NCBI GenBank assembly: GCA_008711295.1
Contig: VUYV01000045.1
Location: forward strand, 563,889 to 627,888
Length of the DNA stretch: 64,000 nt
Reading direction: 5' to 3'
Source of the DNA: Anarhynchus alexandrinus
Lineage: Eukaryota; Chordata; Aves; Charadriiformes; Charadriidae
Part shown: positions 1 through 11,131 of the stretch, piece after piece
Numbering within the stretch: position 1 is the stretch's first letter
How the letters are laid out: the number at the start of each line of letters is the position of its first letter
Notes under the pieces: model-generated
The model's input: the letters and a program-made list of their open reading frames with translations, nothing else
Database searches by the model: none
What the model was told of the DNA's origin: nothing
Program-made: the position numbers and the translations under genes

Positions 1-466
1 GAAGGTCCTTGAATGTGTTCAGCGGAGGGCAACAAAGCTGGTGAAAGGACTGGAAGGAATGTCCTATGAGGAGCAGCTAAGGACTTTGGACTTGTCTAGT
101 TTGGAGAAGAGGAGGCTGAGGGACGACCTCATGTCTCTCTACAGCTACCTGAGGAGGGGAAGCGGAGAGGGAGGTGCTGAGCTCTTCTCTTGGGATCCAG
201 TGATAGGACACAAGGGAATGGTTCAAAGCTGCACCAGTGGAGGTTTAGACTGGACATTAGGAAGCACTTCTTTACCATGAGGGTAGTCAAACACTGGAAC
301 AAGCTTCCTAGAGGGGTGGTCGATGCCCCAACCCTGTCAGTGTTTCAGAGACTTTTGGACAATGCCCTTCATAACATGCTTTAACTTGGTCAGCCCTGAG
401 GTGGTCAGGCAGTTGGACTAGATGATCATTGCAGGTCCCTTCCAACTGAAATAGTCTATTGTATTC
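1..466 (+). mobile_element. CR1 LINE fragment, 3' end, cut by window edge
   Basis: This is the C-terminal part of CR1 ORF2 plus its short 3' UTR. The reading frame shows the typical string [20 protein letters not shown] and, further on, [18 protein letters not shown], which are hallmarks of the region after the reverse transcriptase. The frame shifts between about 190 and 280, so no intact protein is possible. The element ends in the CR1-type tail (ggtcccttccaactg followed by a degenerate 8-base repeat) near 466. The 5' end lies outside the window, so its full length is unknown. The number of changes suggests moderate age. Confidence 0.93.
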
Positions 467-928
467 AAATGAAGGTGAAATTAAAACTTACAGTTCAGTG
501 TATTTAAATCAGCATGATGAAATAATTTTAGAGAAATTATTCTTGAGATTCCAAACCAAATATTTTTATGATCTGTCAAGTTGTGAATACTTTGATTATA
601 TACTGGCAAAGACAGCATCTGTTATTTGAAAAGGAAAATAGTGAGTGTTTAACTACAGCCTGACTTCAGTTATACGCAAAGCTTTAGACCACATTTTGAA
701 GGAAAGAGGGGTAAAAAACTTAGGTGGTAAAGAAAAAAAGAATCAAAATGAAACACTGATCTACCAAAAGTTAATTGTGCTATGGTAACTTGATTATTAC
801 TTTGGTAACAGATTTTCCAGGCAAAGAAAACCCAATCAATTTGATAAACATTAATTGAAGCATTTGAGGGAAAATTACAGGAAAAAAGTATTAATGTAAT
901 TGGAGAAGATTAAACTCTGTCTGTACTA

Positions 929-970
929 ACTGAACTGTACAGTTTACTGAACTGTAAAACTGAATTGTAA
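929..970. repeat. Imperfect tandem repeat, unit about 13-17 bases, 3 copies
   Basis: The word actgaactgta appears at 929 and 946, and again as actgaattgtaa at 959. Copies differ by spacer length and single bases. It is probably a small local duplication. Confidence 0.7.
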
Positions 971-1043
971 TGGTATAAACTGAAAGATTGCATACTTAGC
1001 AAGAAATATTGTCAATTGAGATCTCCCCACCTGAAAGCAACTA

Positions 1044-1107
1044 AGGTATACTTACTAAGTATACTCAGGTATACTTAGGTATGCTTAGATGTATGTAGGC
1101 ATACATC
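1044..1107. repeat. Short tandem repeat, period about 10 bases (AGGTATACTT-like)
   Basis: Successive near-decamers read aggtatactt, (act)aagtatactc, aggtatactt, aggtatgctt, agatgtatgt, aggcatacat. The core GTATAC is itself a palindrome, so the array can also pair with itself. It looks like a young minisatellite-like expansion that is decaying toward its 3' side. Confidence 0.75.
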
Positions 1108-1210
1108 AATATATTAGTTGTTAATTGGATGGTTTTGAACTGATACTATTAACACAGCTGTAATCAAGGCAAGATGCTCAGGTGTTTCAGTGGGTATTTC
1201 AGAATCCAAA

Positions 1211-1664
1211 GAAGATACGGACATACTGGAGTTGGTCCAGCAAAGGACCACGAAGATAATTAAGGGACTGCTGCACCTGAGGGGCAGAAAGAGCTAGGAC
1301 TGTTCAGCCTGGAGGAGAGACGTCTCGGGGGGATCTTATCAATGTGTAGAAATACCTGCTGGGAGGGAATAAAGAGGATGCAACCAGACTCTTCTCAGTG
1401 GTGCCCAGTGACAGGATGAGAGGCAATGGGCACAAACTGAAGTACAGGAAATTCTACATGAACATACGAAAAAAATCTTTTTTACTTTCAGGGTGGTCAA
1501 ACACTGGAACAGGCTGCCCAGAGAGGTGGTGGAGACTTCATCTGTGGATTTATTCAAAATCTGAATGGGCATGGTCCTTAGCAACATGCTCTGGCTGACC
1601 CTGCTTGACTAAGCAATCTCTAGAGGTCCCTTCCTACCTTAGTGATTCTTATATCCTGTGATAT
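1211..1664 (+). mobile_element. CR1 LINE fragment, old, 3' end
   Basis: Decayed copy of the CR1 3' region. Recognisable pieces in order are a block like 'gttggtccagcaaaggacca', then 'ctgttcagcctggaggagag', then 'gtggtcaaacactggaacag', then the tail 'gaggtcccttcctacctt' with degenerate 8-base repeats ending near 1664. Several indels disrupt the frame. It lies in the same orientation as the copy at 1-466 but is visibly more diverged, so the two look like separate insertions, not a duplication. Confidence 0.9.
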
Positions 1665-3199
1665 AGGGAAATACCTATGCAATTGTACAAGATTCTGCAT
1701 TACATTTTATATAATCCTAGTTAGCCTTGTTCAAGTCACATGTGTGCCAGAAAATTGCTTTGAACTAGAGGATGAGCAAAAAGTGTATAAACTGTAATTG
1801 GAAAGGAAGACGTGGAAAAGGTAGGAGGGATATAACAGAACTCTGTGAGTCAAGGACCATAATCGTCAGGTAATGGATAGTGCTATTTAAGCTAAAAGGC
1901 AGTGCTAGAATAACTAAGATGAAAGTTGATATGAAAGTAGATGATATTTTTAAGACATGTAGAATGAGATTCTAGAATAATTTTCCTCTCTGACTGAGGG
2001 ATTTTAGCTGGCCAAACTGAATTAAAATTTCACAGAGAAGCTGAAGACCCTCCTGACCTACAGGTCAGACTTTGCTATGTTTTTGATCTCTGCTTCAAAA
2101 TACAGAAGTGTGTGAGATGGTCAATAAAGGGACAATGAATTTTTTAATGCTGACAAAATGATGTGCTTTCCTTAACGTTGTGCTTGGGAACATCACAGAT
2201 TATCTATGGAAAAAAATTAGTCTGTGTACAGCACAGCAAATCACTGCAATAAATTTCAGCCCAAACTGTTATAATAAGCTGAAAATGTGAAAAGAACTGT
2301 TGCACAACCTTAATTACTGCCTATAATGCAGTCCTATAATGTATCTTAAATCAAATAATAATGTTTTGTTAGAGCCAGATACATAAATGCATGAGGTGGT
2401 AAGAATTACAGTATGCAGCAGGATAGAACTATTTCATGTATATCATTGCTGCTTAAAGCACTTAAGGAAAGTAATCAGGTTTATTAGAAGGACTTTTGAT
2501 TGTCTAAACACTTGTACTTGACAGGATTTGCATAAACAGATATGGATTTAGAATGGTTCTCTGCACATGATAATATTTGCATGCTAATGTTCCAAGATGA
2601 TGTGCTGAATCCAGTGTCCAACCTGGTGCACTCTAATCAAGTGCTGCTGAAAAGAAAAAGGCACTTCTACTCTCTTTCCCCTTTCTCATTTTCTACTGAG
2701 ACCATACAGCACCTGGACAGACCTTGGATATTTGCACATTATTAACAGCACAGCCTAATCAGGCCTGCTAACACGGCAGTTATTAGAGGCCTATGGGACA
2801 AGACCTCTTGAATAGGTGAAAGATGTGTTGTGGCACCTTCTTCCTACGCGTGTGCTGGAACCACTGCTTCAGGCACTGTGGGGAGGTTATAATTCTGAAA
2901 AAGCTCAAAGGCTGATGATGAGAATGCACTTCCCCTCTTCAGTCTGACATCTGCTGCTAGCAGGGAGAAAGGTAAGAACCATGAACCATGCAAGAGGGAA
3001 AAATAAATGCATAACCTCCCTCTAATACTCTCCCTGCCTTCAGTTAGTTTAGGGGTTTCCTGAGCCAGATGGATCTTTTGAGTATTTAGTGGACTTCAGT
3101 GGATTTCTCCTCTAAGTTTGTTCTGTGTCCCTCTGAATCCAAGTGGGCTTACAACATCTGCAAAATCCTTTAGCAATGAGTTCTTTGTGATATGAAGAA
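1665..3199. other. Intergenic, no gene recognised
   Basis: AT-rich non-coding DNA. No exon-like or repeat-family sequence is recognised. The one notable element is the everted pair of nuclear-receptor half-sites at 2053-2068. Confidence 0.5.
2053..2068. promoter_or_regulatory. Everted nuclear-receptor half-sites, spacer 2 (candidate)
   Basis: CTGACCT-ac-AGGTCAG: two perfect 7-base arms around a 2-base centre. Each arm contains the AGGTCA half-site used by nuclear receptors, pointing outward. This is sequence evidence only; binding is not shown. Confidence 0.35.
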
Positions 3200-4700
3200 T
3201 TATCTCTGCTTGTTTTGAACCTGGTTCCTAATGGCTTCATTTGATTCCCTGCGGTTCTTGTACTGCTAGAGTAAACAGTCAAAGCCCACTTATTTTCTCC
3301 ATGTCATTCATGATGTGGTTGACCTCTGTCGTACTCCCTCTATGTTACCTCTTTTTCAGTGTGCAATCCCAGTTTGCTTTATCCTTCATCCCTTGTGCAA
3401 AGGGAACTTTCTGCATATGTTCCAGACCTTTGGTCATCCTGGTTGTCTTGAATCTTTTGTGTCCTGCTGTATCCTGCTTAGGAGGAAGTGACCAGAACTT
3501 CCACTGGTATTCCAGGTGCAAACCATAGATTTATATATAGATTTATGATAGAGTTCACCGTTCCGTTCTCTGTCCCTTCCCTAAGAAGCCCCAAGATTTG
3601 ATTTGCCTTTTTTTGACTTAAACTGAGCACTGGGTTGATGTTTTCACGGAACATCCATCATGACTTGAGGATCACACCCTCATGGTTACGGTCAGCTCAG
3701 TGCATATCATTGTGGCACCTTAAAGATAAATTTAGGATCATTTTTCCTCATGTGCTTTCAACTTACTCTGAACTTCATCTGCTAACTTGTGGCCAGTCCT
3801 AGAGTTTTGTAAAGGCCTCCAGCAGTTCCTCATAGTTTTGGCAAGAGACTACAGTAAAAGGCTTTTGAAAACTGAACTAAATTGTGTCAGCTGTATCAAA
3901 GAATACGAGAATGTAATAAGGCAGGTCTTCCTTAGCAAAAGCTGTGTTGACTTTTCCTGACTACATCATGTTTATGTAGGTGTCTCTTTTAATTTTATTC
4001 TCATAGGTTCTGTTAAATTGCCAGTACAGCCTGCAGGTTCACAGACCTACCCTGCAACGTTTTTTAAACATTGTGATATTTGCCATTCGCCAGTTGTAAT
4101 GTACAAAGGCAGGTTTGAGAGCATACCACTCATTATTATAATTTAGTTACTTCATTCCTGAGTTCCTTTAGATATCTTGGGTGAATACCACCTGGTGGTG
4201 GCAAGTTGATTGTATTCACTTTGTCAAGTCTTTCTGTGGCCTATTCTACACTCACCTGAATTTCAGACAGATTGTTTCCGAGTCCCTTACAAAGCAAGTT
4301 CAGGTTTCGTTTAAAAACTCTCCAGTTGCATCTACATAATACTGCAAAGGATTGTTCTTTTTGCTCTGCTTGCTCTTTGTGCCCTGATCTTCAGTTGGCC
4401 CAAAAGACACCTTGGCAGTCTTCTGCTCCTGATTGTGTTTCAAGAAAAAAGTAGCTTTATTTTTGATCTTTAGTTGTTCCTCAAACACGTTTTTAGCAGC
4501 CTTTATTGTGTGTTTACGTTTAATCTCCCAGAGCTTATCAGCCTTTCTGTTTTCTTGCTTTAGACACAACTTCAACTTCTTGAAGATTGCTTTCTTGCTT
4601 CTCATCTGCTTCCCCTTCCCTGCTGACTTCCCAATTGCCCTTCTCAAGCTTTTCCTAAGTGGCTCTGTGTTCCTGTGATGGTGTGTCTTCAAGTACCCAC
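3200..4700 (-). mobile_element. Ancient CR1 LINE (turtle/crocodile-like subfamily), about 1.5 kb of ORF2
   Basis: On the minus strand this is an old, long CR1 fragment. Going from low to high coordinate, the plus strand reads like the reverse complement of the CR1 copies common in turtles and crocodiles. Landmarks include 'gattccctgcggttcttgta' near 3243, 'gtgaccagaacttccactgg' near 3488, 'gaacttcatctgctaacttg' near 3770, 'ctgagttcctttagatatct' near 4158 and 'tgggtgaataccacctggtg' near 4179. The 5' part (4300-4692) still has an open frame. The element is 5'-truncated near 4700 and has many indels. It is clearly of an older type than the avian CR1 copies nearby. The family match is from memory, not from a search. 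Confidence 0.8.
4300..4692 (-). pseudogene. CR1 ORF2 fragment, still open over 130 codons
   Basis: A 130-codon open frame on the minus strand, very rich in Lys, Asn and Gln. It corresponds to the CR1 ORF2 segment lying between the endonuclease and the reverse transcriptase. Recognisable pieces are KKAIFKKLKLCL, QENRKADKLWEIKRKH and AAKNVFEEQL, which line up with the conserved 'KKAxFKKWKL...ENRK...W...K...KAKKEFEEQL' pattern of CR1 proteins as I know them. Catalytic residues are not included. The flanking portions of the element are broken, so this is a remnant without coding function. Survival of the open frame in such an old copy is most likely chance helped by low stop-codon density in Lys-rich sequence, but it is listed as a finding. 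Confidence 0.72.
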
Positions 4701-5916
4701 TTCTAAGAATTTAATTCTCTCAGCTCCCCCTGTGGGTTTTTAATATGACTCTTTATTTCTATGTCCTTTTGAGGCTGAAAACAATTGTGGTGGGTGTTTA
4801 GAGTTTCATACCTCTGCAGAGATGTTGAATCTAGGAATGTTATGGTTGCTGCCATAGAAGGGGTCTTCCACTATACAAGATTTTTTGAACCAAGTCATGC
4901 ACTACATCCTTTATTGTGGACTATCTGCTCCATGAAACAATAATTAACAGTGCCTTTATTTGATAATTGTTTTATATCCTGATACATTTTTATTTACTTA
5001 CATAGAGATAGATAAAATCTGACATTGTTATCACATTTTCTGCATGTGTTGCCTCATGTCCCTAAGCATATCAGAAGGTATGTCAACGATACGGTTGGTA
5101 GACTCACACTCATCCCTTCTATTCGGGCCTGATATTTCAATCCATGTAGAGTCTGTGCTACTTTTTGAGGTGCTTAACTCATCTATTTGTTTTGATTAAA
5201 CTCTCTTTACAATCATCATCTTGTATGTGGAAAATGATAAGGGGAAAAAGAAAAGATAAAATCCAATTAATTCCTAGGGAAACTCTCAGAGATTTAAGGA
5301 CAAGGATATTTAAGTGCATAAATGTATGTGTGAATGTTTCCTATCCACCTTATGTCTCAGAAACATTGTTCTGCTTTTCCCTGCATCCCTGGCTTAGAAG
5401 GGATGGTCTTTAAGAAAAAAAAACACAACACTTTCTTCCCCCCCTGTGCTTTTATAACATGTAGGGAAAGCAAATCTCCTGTTAATTTTTTGTATCTTGC
5501 AGGAAAGTGATAACATGCTATTGAGCATGGGTCTTCTCATTCTGAAATAATCTTTTCCTGCATCTCCACTCCTAGAAACTTCTTGTTAGTGACATCATCT
5601 TATTGCTGTGCAAATGTCTGAGATTTTACTACAGTTCACAAAGGATTACGATAATTTAGAAAAAAGAAGAGGCTGGCAAAGGGCCTGAAGGATAAAGGGA
5701 AAGCTTGCTACTTAGGTAAATGAGGTTAGAAGAACACCTATAGAGAGAAAGTGGAATTACATCACTAAAAGGTAACAACTCCTCTTTAACTTTTCTTATT
5801 TCTTTAATTAATATTGATCCATTTTTAGATATAGAAATAAAAATACAACTGTCTCTTTCCTTTGCTAAGGTTTAGTAACCAAATAGTGACTGAAATCTTA
5901 TCAACTTTCTTCCCAA
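4701..5916. other. Intergenic, no gene recognised
   Basis: Non-coding and AT-rich. Includes an A9 run followed by a C-rich stretch at about 5414-5445. The high-coordinate flank of the ancient CR1 may extend a little past 4700 but I cannot follow it. Confidence 0.45.
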
Positions 5917-6418
5917 TTGAGATCCCACCTTGAGTACTGCGTTCAGTTTTGGGCCCCTCACTACAAGAAGGACTTTGAGGTGTTGGAGCGTGTCCAGAGA
6001 AGGGCTACAAAGCTGGTGAGGGGTCTGGAGAACAAGTCTTATGAGGAGCAGCTGAGGGAACTGGGGTTGTTTGGCCTGAGAATAGGAGGCTGCGGGGAGA
6101 CCTTATCACTCTCTACAACTACCTGAAAGGAGGCTGTAGAGAGGTGGGGGCTGACCTCTTCTCCCTCGTGACAAGTGATAGGACGAGAGGAAATGGGTTC
6201 AAGTTATGCCAGGTGAGGTTTAGATTGGATATTAGGAAAAAAATTTTTCACTGAAAGGGTAATCAAACATTGAAATAGGCTGCCCAGGGAGGTGGTGGAT
6301 TCGCCATCCCTGGAGGTGTTTTTGAAGTGGCTTTGTCAGGGTAGGTTAATGGTTGGACTTGGTGATCTTAAAGGTCCCTTCCAACCTCAACAATTCTGTG
6401 ATTCTAGGATTCTATCAG
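5917..6418 (+). mobile_element. CR1 LINE fragment, 3' end, avian type
   Basis: Starts inside ORF2 at the conserved [15 protein letters not shown] motif, continues through [17 protein letters not shown] and the EEQLREL block, and ends with the standard tail (aaaggtcccttccaacctca, then attctgtg and attctagg type octamers) near 6418. A frameshift after about 6090 and another near 6240 disrupt the protein. The copy is similar to that at 22600-23343, so both probably come from related younger subfamilies. About 500 bases long, which is typical for 5'-truncated CR1 insertions. Confidence 0.95.
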
Positions 6419-8255
6419 TACTGCCTACAGTCTATTCATTTTAATGCTTCAATACCTCCTGATACACAGGGACCGTTTTCATGACACTTAGGTGTCACAT
6501 GTGAAAATAATTTGTCCCTGCTTCTTTCTCATTCCAGCCAGTTATACAACTAGATATTCTGCATTGGTAGATGGATAGATGGATATATTTTCAACTCCAT
6601 TTCCACCACCGTGTCTTACTCATGGTTGTAAAGCAATGCAAATAACTTCTGTGCATTCCTGGTTTTAGGGCAATCTGTAAGACTCCCTGAGTAATGGGGA
6701 GGAATCCATGTAGGTTCATCTTGTGAGAACCTGTGGGATAATGGAGAGTTTTCTGGGTGCCCTGAGGAGTTCTCCCCTGGGGAGAGGTATTGGTGGTCTG
6801 TCATTTTTGTCAATCCAAACCCTCTTCTTTGCTTTCATTGAAGCGATGCAGTTACTTCCTGTTTTGCAGGGAGAAGGTATAACTTTTCTACTAACACTTA
6901 TCCTTTGCTCCCCCCCCCCCNACTGCTGAAAGTTTGGGAAAAAAGTAAAGTGAAAGACAGAGTTATCAGAGACAGGAAGAGAAATTTAGGACAGAGGTTA
7001 GGTGCAAGAGTAAAATAAGTAAAATACGGCTTGGGTCAGCATGGGCATTTCAAAAGATGTCTGGACATCATGGTAGTGAACAAAACATAAAAACTTATTT
7101 AGGTAAGTCCAAAAGGACAAGTAGGTGTGGATTTTGCAGGGGCTTTTGTGGGCTAGATCATCCCTTTTAGTTGTGAGGTGTTTGCTCCTGTCCCGTGGTA
7201 TGTTCACGGCTGAGCAGAGCCCAGTTTGGATCTGTCTGTCCTGTTGGCTTTATAAAGGGAACTCTTACGATGGGTTGCCGTTTTACTTTTCTGTGCTCAA
7301 GGGTTCATATAGCTGTGTATTGTTATGCCCCTGATTTCACTTGTCTTAACTTAGCACTTGCCCTTGTTTAATTTTAATCATAGTGTTCAGCACTGTTTGC
7401 AAACATGAAGCGGTTATGTCTTCTGTCCTCTTGAATGTGAGAATGTCATTATGACCGTGGGTCACTTTGGGCTGCCTGTCACCTGTAGCTGTGGAAATGA
7501 GTTACTGTAATCAAGACTGGGTTTAGCTGGGCACTCAGAAATCGAGTCTGTGTTGAGCGATACTCTTGCTTTTGTGGTGGTGTTTCTGCCCTTTATGATC
7601 GCGTGCAAGTTTTGAAGAACTTCTTAGCTCCTTGTAATAATCACTTGGAAGTAGTTTGCAATCTATCTTTAAAAGGTTTCCAGAAGAGTTTCTTTAGTCT
7701 TGCTTTAGAGAAGATGCTCTCTAGGAAATGGCTTGGCATCTGGACTGAATGTGTCTGGTTTCTACAAAAGTAGAAGGTAGAGGAAAGACTTTTCCTGTGC
7801 TCGAGGAGAACAGTGGTTACAAGGGTATAGCTGCAAGGCTGAATTCTGTGGATGATAGAGACTTTATGGCATGGTTCCCTCTAGGTTGAGATTTCTCTGA
7901 TTTTGATAAACTAGTTCTAAATACATCATATAGGCTTGCTAATTCTTGTCCATGTACCTGGCTTTTAAAAAATGCTTTTCTGCTATGTGTTTTCATCAAA
8001 GGATGTAGAGCATTTTTAAGCTGATAACTCTTGCCCATATACTTGGCTTTTTAAAAACACTATTCTCCCACGTATTTTCATCAATGAATGTAGAACACTT
8101 CTAAGCTACATTTCTCACATATGGAAGATGCAGTCTGCTTATACCTTGCTGTCCTATAATCCAAGAGATCAAAGATATTTGATTTCATTTATGGAACAGA
8201 AGTTAAGTACTGTGCTAGGCTAAGCAAACAGTTTGATTCGAATGAACTCCAAGAA
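6419..8255. other. Intergenic; C-tract with an ambiguous base
   Basis: No gene recognised. A C11 run at 6910-6920 ends in an undetermined base (n) at 6921, so the local length and sequence are not reliable. A diverged tandem duplication lies at 7938-8104. Confidence 0.5.
7938..8104. repeat. Diverged tandem duplication, two units of about 82-85 bases
   Basis: Unit 1 (7938-8019) and unit 2 (8020-8104) both run gctnat..cttg.ccat.ta.ctggctttttaaaaa..., then ..ttttcatcaa.gaatgtaga.ca.tt.taa. They align end to end with about 75-80% identity by eye. This is a local duplication and does not resemble any repeat family I know. Confidence 0.8.
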
Positions 8256-8470
8256 CAAAAGAATGGCTGCACTGGGTCAGATCAAACGTTTGTGTAGCAC
8301 AAGGTTTTGTCTCCAGCAGTGGTAAAAGCGGATGCACATTTAGGGATGTAAGAACAGAATCGGTTTATAATAGTATTTCCCCAAGAATACTCCTCCAGTA
8401 TCCAGAAGTTTGTGGCTCAGAGGCTTTCTGAGTTAGTGGCAGTGTCTTTCTTTTCCAACATATTACTAGC
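8256..8470 (+). mobile_element. Ancient amniote interspersed repeat (family not certain)
   Basis: The opening 'agaatggctgcactgggtca' followed by 'gtctccagcagtgg' and later 'gtatttccccaagaatactc' and 'agaagtttgtggctcag' matches a widespread old repeat of birds, turtles and crocodiles that I recognise by its 'actgggtcagaccaaaggtc...' opening. I cannot assign the family name with confidence. The copy is considerably diverged. Confidence 0.55.
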
Positions 8471-11088
8471 AGGGTGAATAAGGGGTGGCCTGGAACACAA
8501 ATAGGGTAATGAAAAGCTGGATGCCAAGTTTTAGTAACAGGTAGTCAAGGAAGGTAGAAGATGGCAGAACTGCCTAATTTTAAAATGGAGAAAAGGATGT
8601 CAGTACACTTTGCTGCCCAAAACATGGTTGCAAGAGAAACAAGTTCTGCTGCCAGACTAGACCTCTCTTTGGGTGAGCTTCATAATATCGTTCTTAAAAC
8701 AATCTGAAATGCTAGAGCTTTGCAAATGAGAATAATGGTATTGTTGTGGAAAGGGTGTTATACGCAGCCATCTGCGAGTGGAGTACGTTTTTTATTTGTT
8801 TATTGGTTTTTTTTCTCCTGCCTTGATGAACCATACTTGTGAACTGTGAGAATGAAGGTGGCATCTTGCTTCAGAGGAGGGAAGTTCCAAGGTCTCCCAT
8901 GGCGATTTCTACCTGAGAGACCTTATTTGTCAGAGGCTAATTATCTTTGTCTTAAGAGCCATGGATGGCTACCCTGTTTCCCTCTAACCCATAAGGCTGA
9001 CGTTTCTGCTAACAGCTGTTATTACTACTGTGCTCCAGAATTCAGACATTTATTTCCATTAAAGAGGCAGTTTCAAAATGGTGTTCACTGGTAAAAAACA
9101 CTCTTCCAAGTGACGTTAATTCAACATTGGGCAGAAGTATCTGCCAAAATCCATTGAGAGTGTTGAGTGAGAAAAAAGCATATGCTTCAGTCAGTTTCAG
9201 ACCAAGGTCATCTAATGCAGAAAACATAAAACTTTCTAATTTCATTGCTCACTCAACAGCTCTGAATCTCTACAAATTCTTACTCTTCATTCCTTTTTTC
9301 ATCTCAGATTCTTGGCACATATCCAAACATGTTGGCTGACTACCCTCCTCTATGAAGTCTACATTTCTATGCTTGTTAATGTCTGCTTTCTCTTTTGGAA
9401 GCACTGGAAAAGGGTACATTGTATAATGTATTCCCTAAGGCTTGGGGTTTTTTTTTTACTTCAAGTCTGCTGTCGCATCAGACCAATATTCCTGGAGGTT
9501 TAAATTTATTTATTCTGCATGTAGGAGGTTCCTTTTACAAACCAGACCTGTGGTTAATAAGGGTTATTTATCACTCAGCCCCTCCCTGCCCTGTCCAAAT
9601 GAAGGTTAACATCCATTGTTGTTAGAATATACACCTAGTGGAACCATAGCGATTAGAGTTTGATAGCTAAGTCCTGAAGTGATTTCTCAAATTTTATAAC
9701 ATTTTCTGACCTTATATTGATTTTTAAAATAAATCTCTAGGACATTCAGATACATTCCTGCAATACACTGTGAAAAGAATATCCTAAACATAAATACTCC
9801 AAGACAGCTTTTCCAGTGGTGAAATCAAAGGTAAGCACATGTAATTTACATCTACCTAGTCCTAATTTGGACAGCTGCCCATTTTCCTATACGAAATAGC
9901 TCAGCTTATTGCTTTTTTTTTATTTTTTTAAATTTATAACCCAGGGCTGCTCCAGGGCATACCACTTTCTGCTTCAGTGGATCACCCAGAGAACATTCTA
10001 CTACGTTGTATTTTCTGCAAATTTGTCTACACTAGGAAATCTAACTGAAATAGTTGCTGTCATCTTTGACCATTTCATTAAAGCTTTTTAATGGATGATC
10101 TTTCCCACTTAATTCCTCCTCAACCTAGTGAAATTACCTTTTTCTGATTTGGCTTAAATACCAGGGGAGTTTATCGTAGAACAACTGTTCCGCAGTTATT
10201 CTGAGTGGACATTTAAATGTGTCTGAGGGGTTTTTTTTGTTTGTTTGTTTTGGGTTTTTTCCCCCCAGAATTAGTATTTCAAATGCTAGTGATTATGATG
10301 TATTTTCAGTGAGTGCCAGTTTTATCTGCTGTTATAGAAATTCCTCCCTTTTGTAGTTTTTCTGGAGAATGTTCTTTTTCTAGTTCAAGTGGACTACTTT
10401 TATAACCAAGATCACTAGTTCCAGAGTTGTTTCCTAGTTTTCATTTTCAGGGTCCTAAAAAGTTCTAATTTAAGTTTGAAGTCAAACTACTACTGTCTTC
10501 AAAGGGATCAGAATGAATCAGCTTAAAGCAACATGCTGTTTCGCATATGCTTTCCAATGTCAACATTGAATTTACCACTAGTCATAGTGCTCTGTCATAA
10601 ATGCTGATTGCAAGGGCATTGCAGTGGTGATACACTATTTTGTCTGCTGAAAGCATTAGGTCTTCGCAATTTTTTGTATGTTTCATTTAATTGCCTCCTA
10701 GTCATTGAGGTATCATCGTGACAATAATACTTTAGATTCGTCTTCAAAGTAAAAACCTGCAAACCCTTCAGAAATTTAGTGAGTTAAGCCAGGAAAGGAG
10801 TATGATAATCAATTTGCCTGTCTATAGTGACTCATAATCAAGTACAGGCAAACATATTTGTAGAGAAGTTTGTTCAATCTGATTGCAAATGCCGTTTTCA
10901 TCCCTTTTTCAGTATGCTTTAATTAGCATGCAATAAACTTTTCATTTATCTAGATGTGTTGGAGTAGCAGCAGTATTCCTCCGTGTAAGTTTTTTTATTT
11001 GTACTAGACTGTACAACGATTCATCTGCTCCAAAGTACATAAGCCCTTAGGTTGTTCTCATAATGTCTTTGTGGACCACACCGGGGAA

Positions 11089-11131
11089 CTAACTCGAAGT
11101 TAGCCTCCTCTAGAGTGGATGACTGCATCCA
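11089..11131. repeat. Two neighbouring short inverted repeats
   Basis: CTAACT-cga-AGTTAG (11089-11103) and TGGATG-actg-CATCCA (11116-11131), each perfect over six bases, 12 bases apart. Such short hairpins can arise by chance. Confidence 0.5.

Larger units (their letters stand above)
467..1210. other. Non-coding stretch with two small degenerate repeats
   Basis: AT-rich DNA between two CR1 fragments. No coding signal is seen. It contains a three-copy imperfect repeat at 929-970 and a GTATAC-based short tandem repeat at 1044-1107, both listed separately. Confidence 0.6.
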
